Shown: positions 19,527-34,899, numbered from the stretch's first letter. The stretch is 64,000 bases of DNA from Pseudomonas sp. SORT22 (GCF_018417635.1 NZ_CP071007.1:5580501-5644500), one strand, 5' to 3'. A program made the numbers and translations. The notes: a model not told the origin generated them from the letters alone.

Positions 19527-21530
19527 TCAGCTATAGACACGCCCCAGCAACTGGCGGTGGCTTTCGAACTGATCGAGCACATCACGGGTGATCTGCTCCG
19601 GGGTGAAGCCCATCAGGTCGTACTCCTGGCTGCCATTGTGCAGGTACACCTCGGCGCGGTAGAAGCGCTGGCGCACTTCCGTCTCGCCTTCCACCGGTGC
19701 CTCGCTCGGCGCGGCCAGGTAACCGTCCAGGCTCACTTCATAAACGAACGGATTGCCTTCTTCCATGTCGATGCGCAGGCCCATGGCCGAGCGCGACTGG
19801 CCGACCCGGGTCTGCACCTGGAAGCCCAGGGTCTGCAACTGCGCAGCCGCTTCCTTGAGCGCCGGGCTGACGCGCTTGTCCATGAAGCGCTGAACGATGG
19901 CCTGGGTTGGCTGCAGGTCCAGCTGGCTCAGGCGCTCGCTGAAACCGCGACGACCACGGGCAGCCAGTTCGGCCTGCTCCTGCTCGACCTGGCTGTCCTG
20001 CTTCATGGCCTTGTACAGGCCGAACATGAACAGCACCAGCACCACCGAGAACGGCAGCCCCGCCAGTACCACCATGGTCTGCATGGCCTGGAAGTTACCG
20101 GCCAGAAGCAAACCGATGGTGACCACGGTAATGATCGCCGACCAGAGGATACGCAGCCAGTTCGGTGCATCTTCGTCGACATGGCCGCCTTTGCAGGAAA
20201 GGTTGGCCATCATCACCGCGCCGGAATCGGCCGGGGTCAGGAACAGTACGAAGCCAACGAAAATCGCGACACCGACCACGATCTTGGCGAACGGATAGTG
20301 CTCGAGCAACTGGTAGATCGACATCGCCGGCTGTTCCAGCGCTGTTCGCCCAAGCTCCACCGCGCCCTGGTTCATGACCAGGTCCAGCGCCGAGTTGCCG
20401 AAGATCGACAGCCAGGCCAGGGTGAAGCCCAGCGGGATCAGCAGTACGCCGGCGACCAGCTCGCGCACGGTACGACCGCGCGAAATGCGGGCAATGAACA
20501 TACCGACGAACGGGCCCCAGGAAATCCACCAGGCCCAATAGAACACGGTCCACAGGCCCAGCCAGCGCTCGGACTTGTCACTGTCGCCTTCATAGACGTA
20601 CAGGTCGAAGGTCTTGAGCACCACGCCGTTGAGGTAGTCGCCGATGTTCTGCACGAAGCTGTTGAGCAGGTGCAGGGTCGGGCCGTTGAGCAGCACGAAC
20701 AGCAGCAGGCCGCTGAACAGGATGATGTTGAGGTTGGACAGGCGGCGGATGCCGTTCTCCACACCCGACACGGCGGCGATGGTCGCCACGGTGCTCATCA
20801 CCAGGATCACGATCAGCAGGTTGGTGTCGCTGTGCTGCATGCCGAACAAATATTCCAGGCCCGAGGATACCTGCATCGAGCCAATGCCCAGGTTGGTCAC
20901 CAGGCCCAGCAGGGTCACGAACATGCCGAAGATATCGACAGTGTGGCCTGCGGCGCCCTTGACCCAACGCTCGCCGACCAGCGGGTACAGCGCCGAGCGC
21001 AGGGCCAGCGGCTGGTTGTGGCGGTAAGCGAAGTAGGCAACGGACAGGCCGACCAGGGCATAGATCGCCCAGCCATGCAGGCCCCAGTGCAGGAAGGTCA
21101 GCTGCAGGCCTTCACGGGCCGACTGCAGGCTGGCCGGTGCGCCTTCAGGCGGGTTGAAGTAGTGATCCAGCGGCTCGGACGCACCGAAGTACAGCAGCGA
21201 GATACCGATACCGGAGGAGAACAGCATCCCGGCCCAGGCACCGTAGCTGAAGTCCGGCTTGTCATCCTTGCCGCCAAGCTTGAGCTTGCCGAAGTTGGAG
21301 AAGGCCAGAACGATGACGAACAGCAGGTAGCCGCCAATCACCAGCATGTAGTACCAGCCGAAGCTACGCGACAACCAGGCCTGAGCCTCGTTCAGCACGC
21401 GGCCGGCGGTTTCGGGAACTGCGATCAGCAAGGCAGTCAACAACAGGATCAGCAACGTCGAGGTGAAGAACACCACGCTGTTGACCCGGACCCTCTCGGC
21501 AGGGGTCTTGATTAGGGAGGCAGAACTCAT
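19527..21530 (-). CDS. betT: Choline transporter BetT, BCCT family
   Basis: High-affinity, proton-coupled uptake of choline for osmoprotection. 667 residues from ATG 21530; the open frame continues upstream but the protein then would not start like BetT. About 12 membrane segments are visible with the BCCT signature region (WTVFYWAWWISWGPFVGMFIARISRGR, cut here into parts such as WAWWISWGPFVG). A hydrophilic C-terminal tail of about 170 residues is characteristic of the osmosensing BetT type. It is divergent from betI-betB-betA across 422 bases and ends at a terminator. Confidence 0.96.
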   Translation of the reverse strand: MSSASLIKTPAERVRVNSVVFFTSTLLILLLTALLIAVPETAGRVLNEAQAWLSRSFGWYYMLVIGGYLLFVIVLAFSNFGKLKLGGKDDKPDFSYGAWAGMLFSSGIGISLLYFGASEPLDHYFNPPEGAPASLQSAREGLQLTFLHWGLHGWAIYALVGLSVAYFAYRHNQPLALRSALYPLVGERWVKGAAGHTVDIFGMFVTLLGLVTNLGIGSMQVSSGLEYLFGMQHSDTNLLIVILVMSTVATIAAVSGVENGIRRLSNLNIILFSGLLLFVLLNGPTLHLLNSFVQNIGDYLNGVVLKTFDLYVYEGDSDKSERWLGLWTVFYWAWWISWGPFVGMFIARISRGRTVRELVAGVLLIPLGFTLAWLSIFGNSALDLVMNQGAVELGRTALEQPAMSIYQLLEHYPFAKIVVGVAIFVGFVLFLTPADSGAVMMANLSCKGGHVDEDAPNWLRILWSAIITVVTIGLLLAGNFQAMQTMVVLAGLPFSVVLVLFMFGLYKAMKQDSQVEQEQAELAARGRRGFSERLSQLDLQPTQAIVQRFMDKRVSPALKEAAAQLQTLGFQVQTRVGQSRSAMGLRIDMEEGNPFVYEVSLDGYLAAPSEAPVEGETEVRQRFYRAEVYLHNGSQEYDLMGFTPEQITRDVLDQFESHRQLLGRVYS

Positions 21531-21831
21531 TGCACATATGCTCCGGGCAGTGCGAGAGAAACACGAAACAATCGTTACCCGAGCAAATGGTGCAATAGCC
21601 CCACAGCTGCAGGTGTTATAAAAGCACCTTGAAAAAACCGTGATCCCGAATCGATTGCGTTGAAAAAAACAGGCCGAAAACCCCGTCCCGAGGGTTGGCC
21701 GCGCGGTGCTATACCGCTCGGCAGATCTGTTCAACGCGCCGTTTACACCCGTCAACACCTTGTATTCCGGGGGTTCCACGTCTTTTTGGGGTGCCAATTT
21801 GTGCAAACCGCAGGTAGGAAAAACCTGTCAA

Positions 21832-21859
21832 TTGCACAGATTGTCGCAGAGCTTATTCT
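21832..21859 (+). promoter_or_regulatory. Likely sigma-70 promoter of betIBA
   Basis: TTGCAC (21832-21837) and TATTCT (21854-21859) are separated by 16 bases, which would put the transcription start inside the adjacent BetI palindrome. The remainder of the 422-base betT-betI gap shows no gene; it must also hold the betT promoter, which I could not place. Confidence 0.5.
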
Positions 21860-21862
21860 TTG

Positions 21863-21882
21863 TTGATTGAACGTTCAATCAA
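21863..21882. promoter_or_regulatory. BetI operator palindrome
   Basis: TTGATTGAACGTTCAATCAA is a perfect 20-bp palindrome in the betT-betI intergenic region, 70 bases before betI. It resembles known BetI binding sites, and its overlap with the predicted start of betIBA transcription fits repression relieved by choline. Confidence 0.85.
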
Positions 21883-21952
21883 AACAAAATAGACTGGCCT
21901 TCGCCGAGGCAGCCGCTCGTCGACTGCTCGCAGGCCTGAGGAGATTTGCAAG

Positions 21953-22618
21953 ATGCCCAAGGTCGGTATGCAACCCATCCGCCGTCAGCAGTTGATCGAA
22001 GCCACGTTGCTGGCCATCGACCAGGTCGGCATGGGTGACGCCAGCATTGCGCTGATCGCCCGTTTGGCCGGTGTGTCGAATGGCATCATCAGTCACTACT
22101 TTCAGGACAAGAACGGCCTGATCGCAGCGACCATGCGGTACTTGATGAGCGTGCTGAACGAGAACGTCGTCGCCAACCGGCAGGCGCTCAAGGACAACAG
22201 CCCGCGCGCCCACCTGCAGGTGATCATCGAAGGCAACTTCGACGCCAGCCAGGTCAACGGCCCGGCAATGAAAACCTGGTTGGCCTTCTGGGCCTCCAGC
22301 ATGCACCAGCCGTCTTTGCACAGGTTGCAGCGGATCAACGATCACCGCTTGTATTCCAACCTGTGCTGCCAGTTCCGCCGCGCCCTGCCGTTGCCAGAAG
22401 CACGCAGCGCGGCCCGCGGGCTGGCAGCCTTGATCGACGGTCTGTGGCTGCGCGGTGCGCTGTCCGGAGACGCTTTCGACACCGACCAGGCGAAACAAAT
22501 CGCTTACGAATACATGGATTTACAACTGGCGAAACAGACGAGCCCGGACACGCAAAACCAGGCCTCTGAACCACCGCGCGTCGCGATTGCCAAACAAGCA
22601 GGAGCGCTGCACGGATAG
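21953..22618 (+). CDS. betI: Choline-responsive TetR-family repressor BetI
   Basis: 221 residues. The N-terminal helix-turn-helix runs [17 protein letters not shown] to [19 protein letters not shown], the BetI pattern, and the ligand-binding domain has [14 protein letters not shown] and [12 protein letters not shown]. It represses the betaine genes and is released by choline. GAGGAG lies upstream of ATG 21953. The C-terminal 20 or so residues (after [10 protein letters not shown]) are longer and more polar than in the shortest homologues. betB starts 31 bases later. Confidence 0.96.
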   Translation: MPKVGMQPIRRQQLIEATLLAIDQVGMGDASIALIARLAGVSNGIISHYFQDKNGLIAATMRYLMSVLNENVVANRQALKDNSPRAHLQVIIEGNFDASQVNGPAMKTWLAFWASSMHQPSLHRLQRINDHRLYSNLCCQFRRALPLPEARSAARGLAALIDGLWLRGALSGDAFDTDQAKQIAYEYMDLQLAKQTSPDTQNQASEPPRVAIAKQAGALHG

Positions 22619-22649
22619 CCAAACACACATATGCACTTGCGAGGACACT

Positions 22650-24122
22650 ATGGCCCGTTTCGAACTGCAAAAACTCTACATTGATGGTGGTTATGTCGAC
22701 GCTTCCAGCGACGCTACCTTCGACGCCATCAACCCGGCCAACGGCGAAGTCCTCGCCCAGGTGCAACGCGCTACCGAAGCCGATGTCGAGCGCGCGGTAG
22801 AAAGCGCCGAACGTGGCCAGAAAGTCTGGGCAGCGATGACCGCCATGCAGCGTTCGCGCATCCTGCGCCGCGCCGTCGACATCCTGCGCGAGCGCAACGA
22901 TGAACTGGCCGCCCTGGAAACCCTGGACACCGGCAAGTCGTACTCCGAAACCCGCTACGTCGACATCGTCACCGGCGCCGACGTGCTGGAATACTACGCA
23001 GGCCTGGTACCGGCCATCGAAGGCGAGCAGATCCCGCTGCGCGACAGCTCGTTCGTCTACACCCGCCGCGAGCCGCTGGGCGTGACCGTCGGTATCGGCG
23101 CCTGGAACTACCCGATCCAGATCGCCCTGTGGAAATCCGCACCAGCCCTGGCGGCCGGTAACGCGATGATCTTCAAGCCGAGCGAAGTCACCTCGCTGAC
23201 CACCCTGAAACTGGCCGAGATCTACACCGAAGCCGGCCTGCCGGACGGCGTGTTCAACGTCCTGACCGGCAGCGGCCGCGAAGTCGGCACCTGGCTGACC
23301 GAGCACCCGCGCATCGAGAAAATCTCCTTCACCGGCGGCACCACCACCGGCAAGAAAGTCATGGCCAGCGCTTCGAGCTCGACGCTCAAGGAAGTCACCA
23401 TGGAACTGGGCGGCAAGTCGCCGCTGATCATCTGCGACGACGCCGATCTGGATCGCGCCGCTGACATCGCCATGATGGCCAACTTCTACAGCTCGGGCCA
23501 GGTCTGCACCAACGGCACCCGCGTGTTCGTTCCTGCCTCGATGAAAGCGGCTTTCGAAGCCAAGATCGCCGAGCGCGTTGCGCGTATCCGCGTTGGCAAC
23601 CCTGAAGACGAAAACACCAACTTCGGCCCGCTGGTCAGCTTCGCCCACATGGAAAGCGTGCTGGGCTACATCGCCAAGGGCAAGGAAGAAGGCGCACGCG
23701 TTCTGTGCGGCGGCCAGCGTCTGACCGAAGGCGAATTCGCCAAGGGCGCATTCGTGGCACCGACCGTGTTCACCGACTGCCGCGACGACATGACCATCGT
23801 CAAGGAAGAAATCTTCGGCCCAGTAATGAGCATCCTCTCCTACGAGACCGAAGAAGAAGTCATCCGCCGTGCCAACGACACCGAATACGGCCTGGCCGCG
23901 GGCGTCTGCACCAACGACATCAGCCGCGCCCACCGCATCATCCACCAGCTGGAAGCCGGTATCTGCTGGATCAACGCCTGGGGCGAGTCGCCAGCCGAAA
24001 TGCCGGTTGGCGGTTACAAGCAATCCGGCGTTGGCCGCGAAAACGGCGTGAGCTCGCTGGCTCAGTACACTCGTATTAAATCGGTGCAGGTGGAACTGGG
24101 TGCGTACAACTCGGTTTTCTGA
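22650..24122 (+). CDS. betB: Betaine aldehyde dehydrogenase
   Basis: Oxidises betaine aldehyde to glycine betaine with NAD(P)+. 490 residues, the exact family length. Catalytic residues fall at the positions known in the P. aeruginosa enzyme: N153, K162, E252 (MELGGKSPL) and C286 (GQVCTNGTR). ATG 22650 has GAGG 9 bases upstream; the longer open frame upstream overlaps betI and was rejected. Second gene of betIBA; the following gap to betA carries a repeat hairpin. Confidence 0.98.
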   Translation: MARFELQKLYIDGGYVDASSDATFDAINPANGEVLAQVQRATEADVERAVESAERGQKVWAAMTAMQRSRILRRAVDILRERNDELAALETLDTGKSYSETRYVDIVTGADVLEYYAGLVPAIEGEQIPLRDSSFVYTRREPLGVTVGIGAWNYPIQIALWKSAPALAAGNAMIFKPSEVTSLTTLKLAEIYTEAGLPDGVFNVLTGSGREVGTWLTEHPRIEKISFTGGTTTGKKVMASASSSTLKEVTMELGGKSPLIICDDADLDRAADIAMMANFYSSGQVCTNGTRVFVPASMKAAFEAKIAERVARIRVGNPEDENTNFGPLVSFAHMESVLGYIAKGKEEGARVLCGGQRLTEGEFAKGAFVAPTVFTDCRDDMTIVKEEIFGPVMSILSYETEEEVIRRANDTEYGLAAGVCTNDISRAHRIIHQLEAGICWINAWGESPAEMPVGGYKQSGVGRENGVSSLAQYTRIKSVQVELGAYNSVF

Positions 24123-24147
24123 GGTGACACGTAGCCAGATGCTCTGA

Positions 24148-24282
24148 AGCCTCAAGCTTCGAGCTGCAAGCTGCAAGTAAAAGCCGGTGCGCGTTATGCC
24201 AACCGGCACTTGCAGCGCCCACTAAATCGCGAGCCTTGCACGACCGCTGTTTCTTGCGGCTTGTAGCTTGAGGCTTGCAGCT
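24148..24282. repeat. 7-nt-periodic intergenic hairpin repeat, copy 2
   Basis: The left arm (24148-24177) reads AGCCTCAAGCTTCGAGCTGC onward and the right arm (24253-24282) contains CTTGTAGCTTGAGGCTTGCA; the arms are largely complementary and made of CAAGCNG-like 7-base units. The element fills most of the betB-betA gap inside an operon and ends 16 bases before the betA start codon. Confidence 0.75.
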
Positions 24283-24298
24283 GCTTTCGGAGAAAGCC

Positions 24299-25990
24299 AT
24301 GGAATATGACTACATCATCGTCGGTGCCGGCTCTGCCGGTAACACCCTGGCGACCCGCCTGACCGAAGACGAAGGCGTTACCGTCCTGCTGCTCGAGGCC
24401 GGTGGCCCAGACTACCGCATGGACTTTCGCACCCAGATGCCAGCCGCGCTGGCGTTCCCGCTGCAAGGCCGTCGCTACAACTGGGCCTACGAGACCGACC
24501 CGGAGCCGCACATGGACGGCCGCCGGATGGAATGCGGTCGCGGCAAGGGCCTGGGTGGCTCGTCGCTGATCAACGGCATGTGCTACATCCGCGGCAACGC
24601 CATGGACTTCGACGGCTGGGCAAAACTGCCAGGCCTGGAAGACTGGAGCTACCTGGACTGCCTGCCGTATTTCCGCAAGGCGGAAACCCGCGACATCGGC
24701 GCCAACGATTATCACGGTGGCGAAGGCCCGGTCAGCGTCACCACGCCTAAAGCCGGCAACAACCCGCTGTTCCACGCCATGGTCGAAGCCGGCGTACAAG
24801 CCGGTTACCCGCGCACCGAAGACCTCAACGGCTACCAGCAGGAAGGTTTCGGCCCAATGGACCGTACCGTCACGCCTAAAGGCCGTCGCTCCAGCACCGC
24901 CCGCGGCTACCTGGACACTGCCAAAAAGCGTTCGACCCTGACCATCGTCACCCACGCCCTGAGCGATCGCGTGCTGTTCGACGGCAAGCGCGCTGTTGGC
25001 GTGAGCTACCTGGTCGGCGCCAGCGAAGAGCGCGTCGAAGCCCGTGCGCGCAAGGAAGTGATCGTCTGCTCCGGCGCCATCGCTTCGCCGCAACTGCTGC
25101 AGCGCTCCGGCGTTGGCCCGCGTGCTCTGCTCGAAAGCCTCAACGTGCCTGTGGTTCACGACCTGCCGGGCGTGGGCGAAAACCTGCAGGACCACCTTGA
25201 GCTGTACCTGCAGTACGCCTGCACTCAGCCGGTATCGCTGTACCCGTCGCTGCTCTGGTACAACCAGCCGGCCATCGGTGCCGAGTGGCTGTTCAAGGGC
25301 ACCGGTATCGGCGCCAGCAACCAGTTCGAAGCGGGCGGTTTCATCCGTACGCGCGAAGAGTTCGAATGGCCGAACATCCAGTACCACTTCCTGCCAGTAG
25401 CGATCAACTACAACGGCAGCAATGGCGTACAGGAACACGGCTTCCAGGCCCACATGGGGTCGATGCGCTCGCCTAGCCGCGGCCGTATCCAGCTGAAGTC
25501 GAAAGACCCGCGCCAGCACCCGAGCATCCTCTTCAACTACATGGCCACCGAGCAGGACTGGCAGGAATTCCGTGACGGCATCCGCCTGACTCGCGAAATC
25601 ATGGCCCAGCCTGCACTGGACGCCTACCGTGGCCGCGAAATCAGCCCAGGCGCCGACGTGCAGACTGACGAAGAACTGGACAAGTTCATTCGCGAGCACG
25701 CCGAAACCGCGTTCCACCCGTCCTGCTCGTGCAAGATGGGCGACGATGACATGGCCGTGGTCGACGGCCAGGGCCGCGTGCATGGCATGCAGGGCCTGCG
25801 TGTGGTCGATGCCTCGATCATGCCGATCATCATCACCGGCAACCTCAACGCCACCACGATCATGATCGCCGAGAAAATCGCCGACAAGATCCGCAACCGC
25901 CAGCCGCTGCCACGTAGCACCGCCAAGTACTACGTCGCCAACGGCGCGCCGGTCAAAGGCAAGGCGATGCGTGAGGTCAAGCAGGCCTAA
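24299..25990 (+). CDS. betA: Choline dehydrogenase
   Basis: Membrane-associated FAD enzyme of the GMC family that oxidises choline to betaine aldehyde. 563 residues, starting [14 protein letters not shown] with the FAD-binding GxGxxG. The GMC signatures ([15 protein letters not shown] and [15 protein letters not shown]) and the C-terminal HPSCSCKMG / [19 protein letters not shown] region with catalytic histidine and asparagine are present. CGGAG precedes ATG 24299. Third gene of betIBA, followed by a REP element and a terminator. Confidence 0.97.
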   Translation: MEYDYIIVGAGSAGNTLATRLTEDEGVTVLLLEAGGPDYRMDFRTQMPAALAFPLQGRRYNWAYETDPEPHMDGRRMECGRGKGLGGSSLINGMCYIRGNAMDFDGWAKLPGLEDWSYLDCLPYFRKAETRDIGANDYHGGEGPVSVTTPKAGNNPLFHAMVEAGVQAGYPRTEDLNGYQQEGFGPMDRTVTPKGRRSSTARGYLDTAKKRSTLTIVTHALSDRVLFDGKRAVGVSYLVGASEERVEARARKEVIVCSGAIASPQLLQRSGVGPRALLESLNVPVVHDLPGVGENLQDHLELYLQYACTQPVSLYPSLLWYNQPAIGAEWLFKGTGIGASNQFEAGGFIRTREEFEWPNIQYHFLPVAINYNGSNGVQEHGFQAHMGSMRSPSRGRIQLKSKDPRQHPSILFNYMATEQDWQEFRDGIRLTREIMAQPALDAYRGREISPGADVQTDEELDKFIREHAETAFHPSCSCKMGDDDMAVVDGQGRVHGMQGLRVVDASIMPIIITGNLNATTIMIAEKIADKIRNRQPLPRSTAKYYVANGAPVKGKAMREVKQA

Positions 25991-25997
25991 GCCTTTT

Positions 25998-26046
25998 TCG
26001 CGGGGCAAGCCCGCTCCTACCTGTGGGAGCGGGCTTGACCCGCGAT
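25998..26046. repeat. REP-type palindromic element
   Basis: TCGCGGGGCAAGCCCGCTCC and GGGAGCGGGCTTGACCCGCG form near-perfect arms around a short loop, immediately after the betA stop. Same family as the elements at 6028, 56178 and 57857. Confidence 0.88.
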
Positions 26047-26073
26047 GAGGCCCGCAAGTAGCAACACAATAAG

Positions 26074-26096
26074 GCACTCCAAGGAGTGCTTTTTTT
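26074..26096 (+). terminator. Terminator after betA
   Basis: GCACTCC-AA-GGAGTGC followed by seven T residues, a compact rho-independent terminator ending the betIBA transcript before nhaP2. Confidence 0.88.
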
Positions 26097-26216
26097 GTCC
26101 CCGCGATTAACCCTTTACAGCCCGCCAACCCCTCAGGTTAGAATCCTTGGCACGCGACCTGCTTGATATTCGAAGCAAACCGCCCCTCCTTCCTGCTTTT
26201 CCCCGGAGTACTGCCT

Positions 26217-27959
26217 TTGGATGCGTCCACCATCAATAGCCTGTTCTTGATCGGCGCATTGCTGGTAGGTGCAAGTATTCTGGTCAGCTCACTGTCATCG
26301 CGCCTGGGCATCCCGATCCTGGTCATCATCCTTGCGGTCGGCATGATTGCCGGGGTCGACGGTGGCGGCATCATCTTCAACAATTACCCGACCGCCTACC
26401 TGGTGGGCAACCTGGCGCTGGCGGTGATCCTCCTCGACGGCGGCCTGCGCACGCGGGTGGCGAGTTTCCGCGTGGCCCTGTGGCCGGCGCTGTCGCTGGC
26501 CACAGTCGGCGTGCTGATCACCACCGGCCTGACCGGCATGGTCGCCGCCTGGCTGTTCGACCTGAGCCTGATCCAGGGCCTGCTGATCGGCGCCATCGTC
26601 GGCTCCACCGACGCCGCAGCGGTATTCTCGCTGCTCGGCGGCAAAGGCCTGAACGAGCGGGTGACGGCAACCCTGGAGATTGAATCGGGCAGCAACGACC
26701 CGATGGCGGTGTTCCTCACCGTGACCCTGATCGAGATGATCGCCAGTGGCCAGACCGGCCTGCACTGGAGCCTGCTCACCCACCTGCTGCGCGAGTTCGG
26801 CATCGGCGGCCTGCTGGGCCTGGGTGGCGGCTGGCTGCTGCTGCAACTGGTCAACCGCATCAACCTCGCCGGCGGCCTCTATCCGATCCTGGTAGTGGCT
26901 GGCGGCCTGGTGGTGTTCTCGCTGACCAACGCCCTGCACGGCAGCGGCTTCCTCGCCGTGTACCTGTGCGGCCTGGTGCTCGGCAACCGGCCGATCCGTA
27001 GTCGCCATGGCATCTTGCACATGCTCGACGGCATGGCCTGGCTCGCGCAGATCGGCATGTTCCTGGTCCTCGGCCTGCTGGTCACACCGCACGACCTGCT
27101 GCCCATCGCCCTGCCGGCACTGGGCCTGGCGCTGTGGATGATCATCTTCGCCCGGCCACTGTCGGTAATCGCCGCCCTGCTGCCGTTCAAGGCTTTCCAT
27201 GGCCGCGAAAAAGCTTTTATTTCCTGGGTCGGCCTGCGCGGCGCGGTACCGATCATTCTCGCGGTGTTCCCGCTGATGGCCGGGCTGCCCGATGCGCAGC
27301 TGTTCTTCAACCTGGCGTTCTTCATCGTGTTGGTCTCGCTGCTGGTGCAGGGCACCAGCCTGCCGTGGGTGGCCAAGCTGCTGAAAGTGACAGTACCGCC
27401 AGACCCGGCGCCAATCTCCCGCTCGGCCCTGGAAGTGCACATCACCAGCGAGTGGGAGCTGTTCGTCTATCGCCTGGGCGCCGAAAAATGGTGCATCGGC
27501 GCCGCCCTGCGCGAGCTGAAAATGCCCGAAGGCACCCGCATCGCCGCACTGTTTCGCGGCCAGCAACTGCTCCATCCGTCGGGAAGTACCACCCTGGAAG
27601 TCGACGACCTGCTCTGCGTGATCGGCCACGAACACAACCTGCCGGCCCTCGGCAAGCTGTTCAGCCAGGCACCGCAGCGAGGCCTGGACCTGCGCTTCTT
27701 TGGTGACTTCGTGCTCGAAGGGGACGCAGAACTGGGGGCTGTAGCGGCGTTGTACGGTTTGCAGCTCGACGGTCAGGACCCGCACACGCCACTCAGCCGC
27801 TTCATCGCGCAGAAGGTTGGCGGCGCGCCGGTGGTCGGCGACCAGATCGAATGGAACAGCACCTTGTGGACGGTTGCAGTGATGGAAGGGAACAAGATCC
27901 TCAAAGTGGGCGTCAAATTCCCCGAAGGTACTCGACCCGGCCCAGGGTTGTTCCTTTAA
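26217..27959 (+). CDS. nhaP2: K+/H+ antiporter NhaP2 (CvrA), TTG start
   Basis: Inner-membrane CPA1 antiporter that expels K+ in exchange for protons and helps cells survive low osmolarity. 580 residues when started at TTG 26217, which has GGAG eight bases upstream and gives the usual (M)[15 protein letters not shown] beginning. About 12-13 hydrophobic segments include [20 protein letters not shown], the ion-binding region, and [19 protein letters not shown]-terminal RCK_C/TrkA_C-type regulatory domain lies at about 400-490 ([16 protein letters not shown] onward). Its position between betaine synthesis and mscK fits osmotic adaptation. Confidence 0.93.
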   Translation: MDASTINSLFLIGALLVGASILVSSLSSRLGIPILVIILAVGMIAGVDGGGIIFNNYPTAYLVGNLALAVILLDGGLRTRVASFRVALWPALSLATVGVLITTGLTGMVAAWLFDLSLIQGLLIGAIVGSTDAAAVFSLLGGKGLNERVTATLEIESGSNDPMAVFLTVTLIEMIASGQTGLHWSLLTHLLREFGIGGLLGLGGGWLLLQLVNRINLAGGLYPILVVAGGLVVFSLTNALHGSGFLAVYLCGLVLGNRPIRSRHGILHMLDGMAWLAQIGMFLVLGLLVTPHDLLPIALPALGLALWMIIFARPLSVIAALLPFKAFHGREKAFISWVGLRGAVPIILAVFPLMAGLPDAQLFFNLAFFIVLVSLLVQGTSLPWVAKLLKVTVPPDPAPISRSALEVHITSEWELFVYRLGAEKWCIGAALRELKMPEGTRIAALFRGQQLLHPSGSTTLEVDDLLCVIGHEHNLPALGKLFSQAPQRGLDLRFFGDFVLEGDAELGAVAALYGLQLDGQDPHTPLSRFIAQKVGGAPVVGDQIEWNSTLWTVAVMEGNKILKVGVKFPEGTRPGPGLFL

Positions 27960-27998
27960 ACTCCGTTCTTCGCCTCTGCCTGTACGAATTTTCTGCCT

Positions 27999-32868
<4,870 letters not shown>

Positions 32869-32878
32869 GGCTTACGCC

Positions 32879-33364
32879 TCAGCTGTCGAGCCACCAGTTG
32901 AGCAGGGTTTCATCCTCATCATCGTCCAGGTTGCGATAGATATTGGCGTAGTACCACTCGACACCGGTGCATTGGCGAAAGCGGTCGAACACTTCACGGA
33001 TGGCTGCAAAACCGTTACGCGAGGGGATGGCAAGAGTCAGGTTGCCCTTGTAACGACCATCCAGAGTACCACCGAGCAGCGTCTGCACTTCGTCTTGCAG
33101 CGTGTCGACAGCCTCCTGGGGCAGGTCGTCGGCATAGATATGAATGCAGAAGTTGCCACCGCGCTGCAGCACTTCGGCACGCTGGTCCGGGTGGTTGATG
33201 CGGATGGTGTCGCCACGAGCCAGGTCGAGTGCCAACCCTGGTGACGACAGCAGCTCAAAGGTATTGGCATCGATCTGACGGACCGGCACGCTCTCGAAAG
33301 CTGGTTCGCCATTGGATCGGAAATCGACAAAAATGCGGATATGCGCTGAATGCTGGCAATCCAT
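32879..33364 (-). CDS. Hypothetical protein, DUF4265-like
   Basis: 161 residues from ATG 33364, chosen because GGAG lies about eight bases upstream; ATG 33376 and ATG 33415 are in frame but have no such site. The protein is soluble, starts MDCQHSAHIRIFVDFRS, and ends with an acidic DDDEDETLLNWWLDS tail. The pattern of a beta-rich first half (ESVPVRQIDANTFEL) and a second half with IPSRNGFAAIREVFDRF suggests the DUF4265 family, but I am not certain. No function can be assigned. Convergent with selO and divergent from trxC. Confidence 0.7.
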   Translation of the reverse strand: MDCQHSAHIRIFVDFRSNGEPAFESVPVRQIDANTFELLSSPGLALDLARGDTIRINHPDQRAEVLQRGGNFCIHIYADDLPQEAVDTLQDEVQTLLGGTLDGRYKGNLTLAIPSRNGFAAIREVFDRFRQCTGVEWYYANIYRNLDDDEDETLLNWWLDS

Positions 33365-33473
33365 CGGGCACTCCATGGCCGGTGTACAAGGCGCACATGC
33401 TAAACCATTGAACATAAAGGCGCGGGCTTGAACCGCGGACGACCGTAAACCGGTCGCAATTCCCGGAGCTGTC

Positions 33474-33908
33474 ATGACTGACCCATTACTTATCCCCTGC
33501 CCCCACTGCAACGGCCTCAACCGCATCCCCGGCGAGCGCCTCGGCGACAGCCCTAAATGCGGCCGCTGCAAGAACCCGGTGCTGCTGGGCACGCCGTTCG
33601 ATCTGCAACAGGGCGATTACGCCAGCCAGATCAAGGGCGACCTGCCGTTGCTGATCGATGTCTGGGCCGACTGGTGCGGGCCGTGCAAGTCGTTTGCGCC
33701 GATCTTCGCCCAGGCCGCCGCTCAGCTGAACGGGCGCTGCCGCCTGGCCAAACTGGACAGCGAGGCCAACCAGCAACTGGCCGGGCAATTGGCGATTCGC
33801 TCGATCCCCAGCCTGATCCTGTTCAAAAACGGCCGGGAAGTGGCGCGCCAGAGCGGTGCATTCCCACTCCAGCAACTGCTGGAGTGGCTGCGCAGCCAGG
33901 GCGTCTAG
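33474..33908 (+). CDS. trxC: Thioredoxin 2 with N-terminal zinc domain
   Basis: Cytosolic thioredoxin, usually induced by oxidative stress. 144 residues: N-terminal zinc-finger cysteines C9-C12 and C29-C32 (CPHC and CGRC), followed by a thioredoxin domain with the active site WCGPC (C68-C71) and the cis-proline loop IRSIPSLILF. The two Cys pairs distinguish TrxC from TrxA. Its TAG stop overlaps the stop of the convergent ParA gene within CTAG (33905-33908). Confidence 0.95.
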   Translation: MTDPLLIPCPHCNGLNRIPGERLGDSPKCGRCKNPVLLGTPFDLQQGDYASQIKGDLPLLIDVWADWCGPCKSFAPIFAQAAAQLNGRCRLAKLDSEANQQLAGQLAIRSIPSLILFKNGREVARQSGAFPLQQLLEWLRSQGV

Positions 33909-34678
33909 ACGTTTTCTTCGAGCAGAGCGTGCAGCTCGACAAACTGCTGGGTCAGTTTATGCCGAGGCTCCAGGTGAATCAGCGGCAGGCTGGCCTGGTG
34001 TGATTCGCGCATCTTCACCGAGCTGTTGAGGTACACCGGCAGCACCGGCAAGCCCTCGGCGATCAACTCGTCGAGCATCTGCTGGGGCAGGCTGGCGCGG
34101 GCCTGGAACTGGTTGACGACGATGCCTTCGACCTGCAGCTCTTCGTTGTGATCGTCCTTTAGTTCTTCGATCTCGGCCAGCAGGCCATACAGGGCCTGGC
34201 GAGAGAAGCTGTCGCAATCGAAGGGGATCAGCACACGATCGGCAGCGATCAGCGCCGAAACCGCATAAAAATTCAGCGCTGGCGGAGTGTCCAGGTAGAT
34301 CCGGTCGTAGTCCTCGTCCAGCTCATCGAGCAGTTTGCGCAGCTTGTTGATCTTGTGCTTGGCCTCAAGCTTGGGCTGCAGGTCGGCAAGCTCGGCGGTG
34401 GCGGTCACCACATGCAGGTTGTCGAAGGGCGTTTCGTAGATATCGACCTTGTTCTTCTTGGCAAACGGCCCGGACGACAGGGTCTGCTTGAAGAAGTCGG
34501 CAATGCCCATGGGAATGTCCTCGCCGGTCAGCCCGGTGAGGTACTGGGTCGAATTGGCCTGGGCATCCAGGTCGATCAGCAGGGTCCGATAGCCTTCATT
34601 GGCACTCACCGCTGCCAGGTTGCAGGCAATGCTCGACTTGCCAACGCCACCTTTCTGATTGAATACCACGCGCCGCAT
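33905..34678 (-). CDS. Orphan ParA-family ATPase
   Basis: 257 residues of the ParA/MinD deviant-Walker group. The Walker A motif KGGVGKSS (9-16) carries the signature lysine early in the motif (K9), Walker A' reads LLIDLDAQANST, and Walker B reads IYLDTPPAL. These proteins position DNA or other cargo along the nucleoid or membrane. No parB-like or DNA-binding partner gene is adjacent, so it is not a complete partition locus. It borders the left edge of the aryl polyene cluster but runs away from it. Cargo unknown. Confidence 0.9.
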   Translation of the reverse strand: MRRVVFNQKGGVGKSSIACNLAAVSANEGYRTLLIDLDAQANSTQYLTGLTGEDIPMGIADFFKQTLSSGPFAKKNKVDIYETPFDNLHVVTATAELADLQPKLEAKHKINKLRKLLDELDEDYDRIYLDTPPALNFYAVSALIAADRVLIPFDCDSFSRQALYGLLAEIEELKDDHNEELQVEGIVVNQFQARASLPQQMLDELIAEGLPVLPVYLNSSVKMRESHQASLPLIHLEPRHKLTQQFVELHALLEENV

Positions 34679-34870
34679 GGAAAGACCTCCGTGTGTCTGG
34701 GGATGAGCGAGTATGTGCGGCCAATGACGGCTTGACCAGCCGCCAATGGCTCAAGTTTTCGGCGATCCGACCGAATAAACAACACCGCCATTGGTCGGGA
34801 AACCTCGGATCGGTCCGACGAATCTTCGGGACCGCTGTCTGTTGCAGACGACAATCCGTACAACCAATAT

Positions 34871-34899
34871 TTGCTACACACCAACTCCACCGGGATAAT
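34871..34899 (+). promoter_or_regulatory. Sigma-70-like promoter of the aryl polyene operon
   Basis: TTGCTA (34871-34876) and GATAAT (34894-34899) are separated by exactly 17 bases, 97 bases before the first gene. A perfect small hairpin GTCTG-TTG-CAGAC (34837-34849) lies just upstream and could be a regulator site. The rest of the 317-base gap to parA shows several short inverted repeats around CGATCCGACCGA but no gene. Confidence 0.6.

Noticed and set aside
19512..21515. 667-codon open frame antisense to betT
   Set aside because: His/Gln-rich shadow product without domains; betT is certain from its BCCT motifs.
22335..26128. Two long antisense frames (624 and 644 codons) opposite betB and betA
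   Set aside because: Both shadow strongly supported genes; no ribosome site or recognisable protein.
26295..27785. 496-codon antisense frame opposite nhaP2
   Set aside because: Extremely Q/A/E-rich and repetitive; not protein-like.
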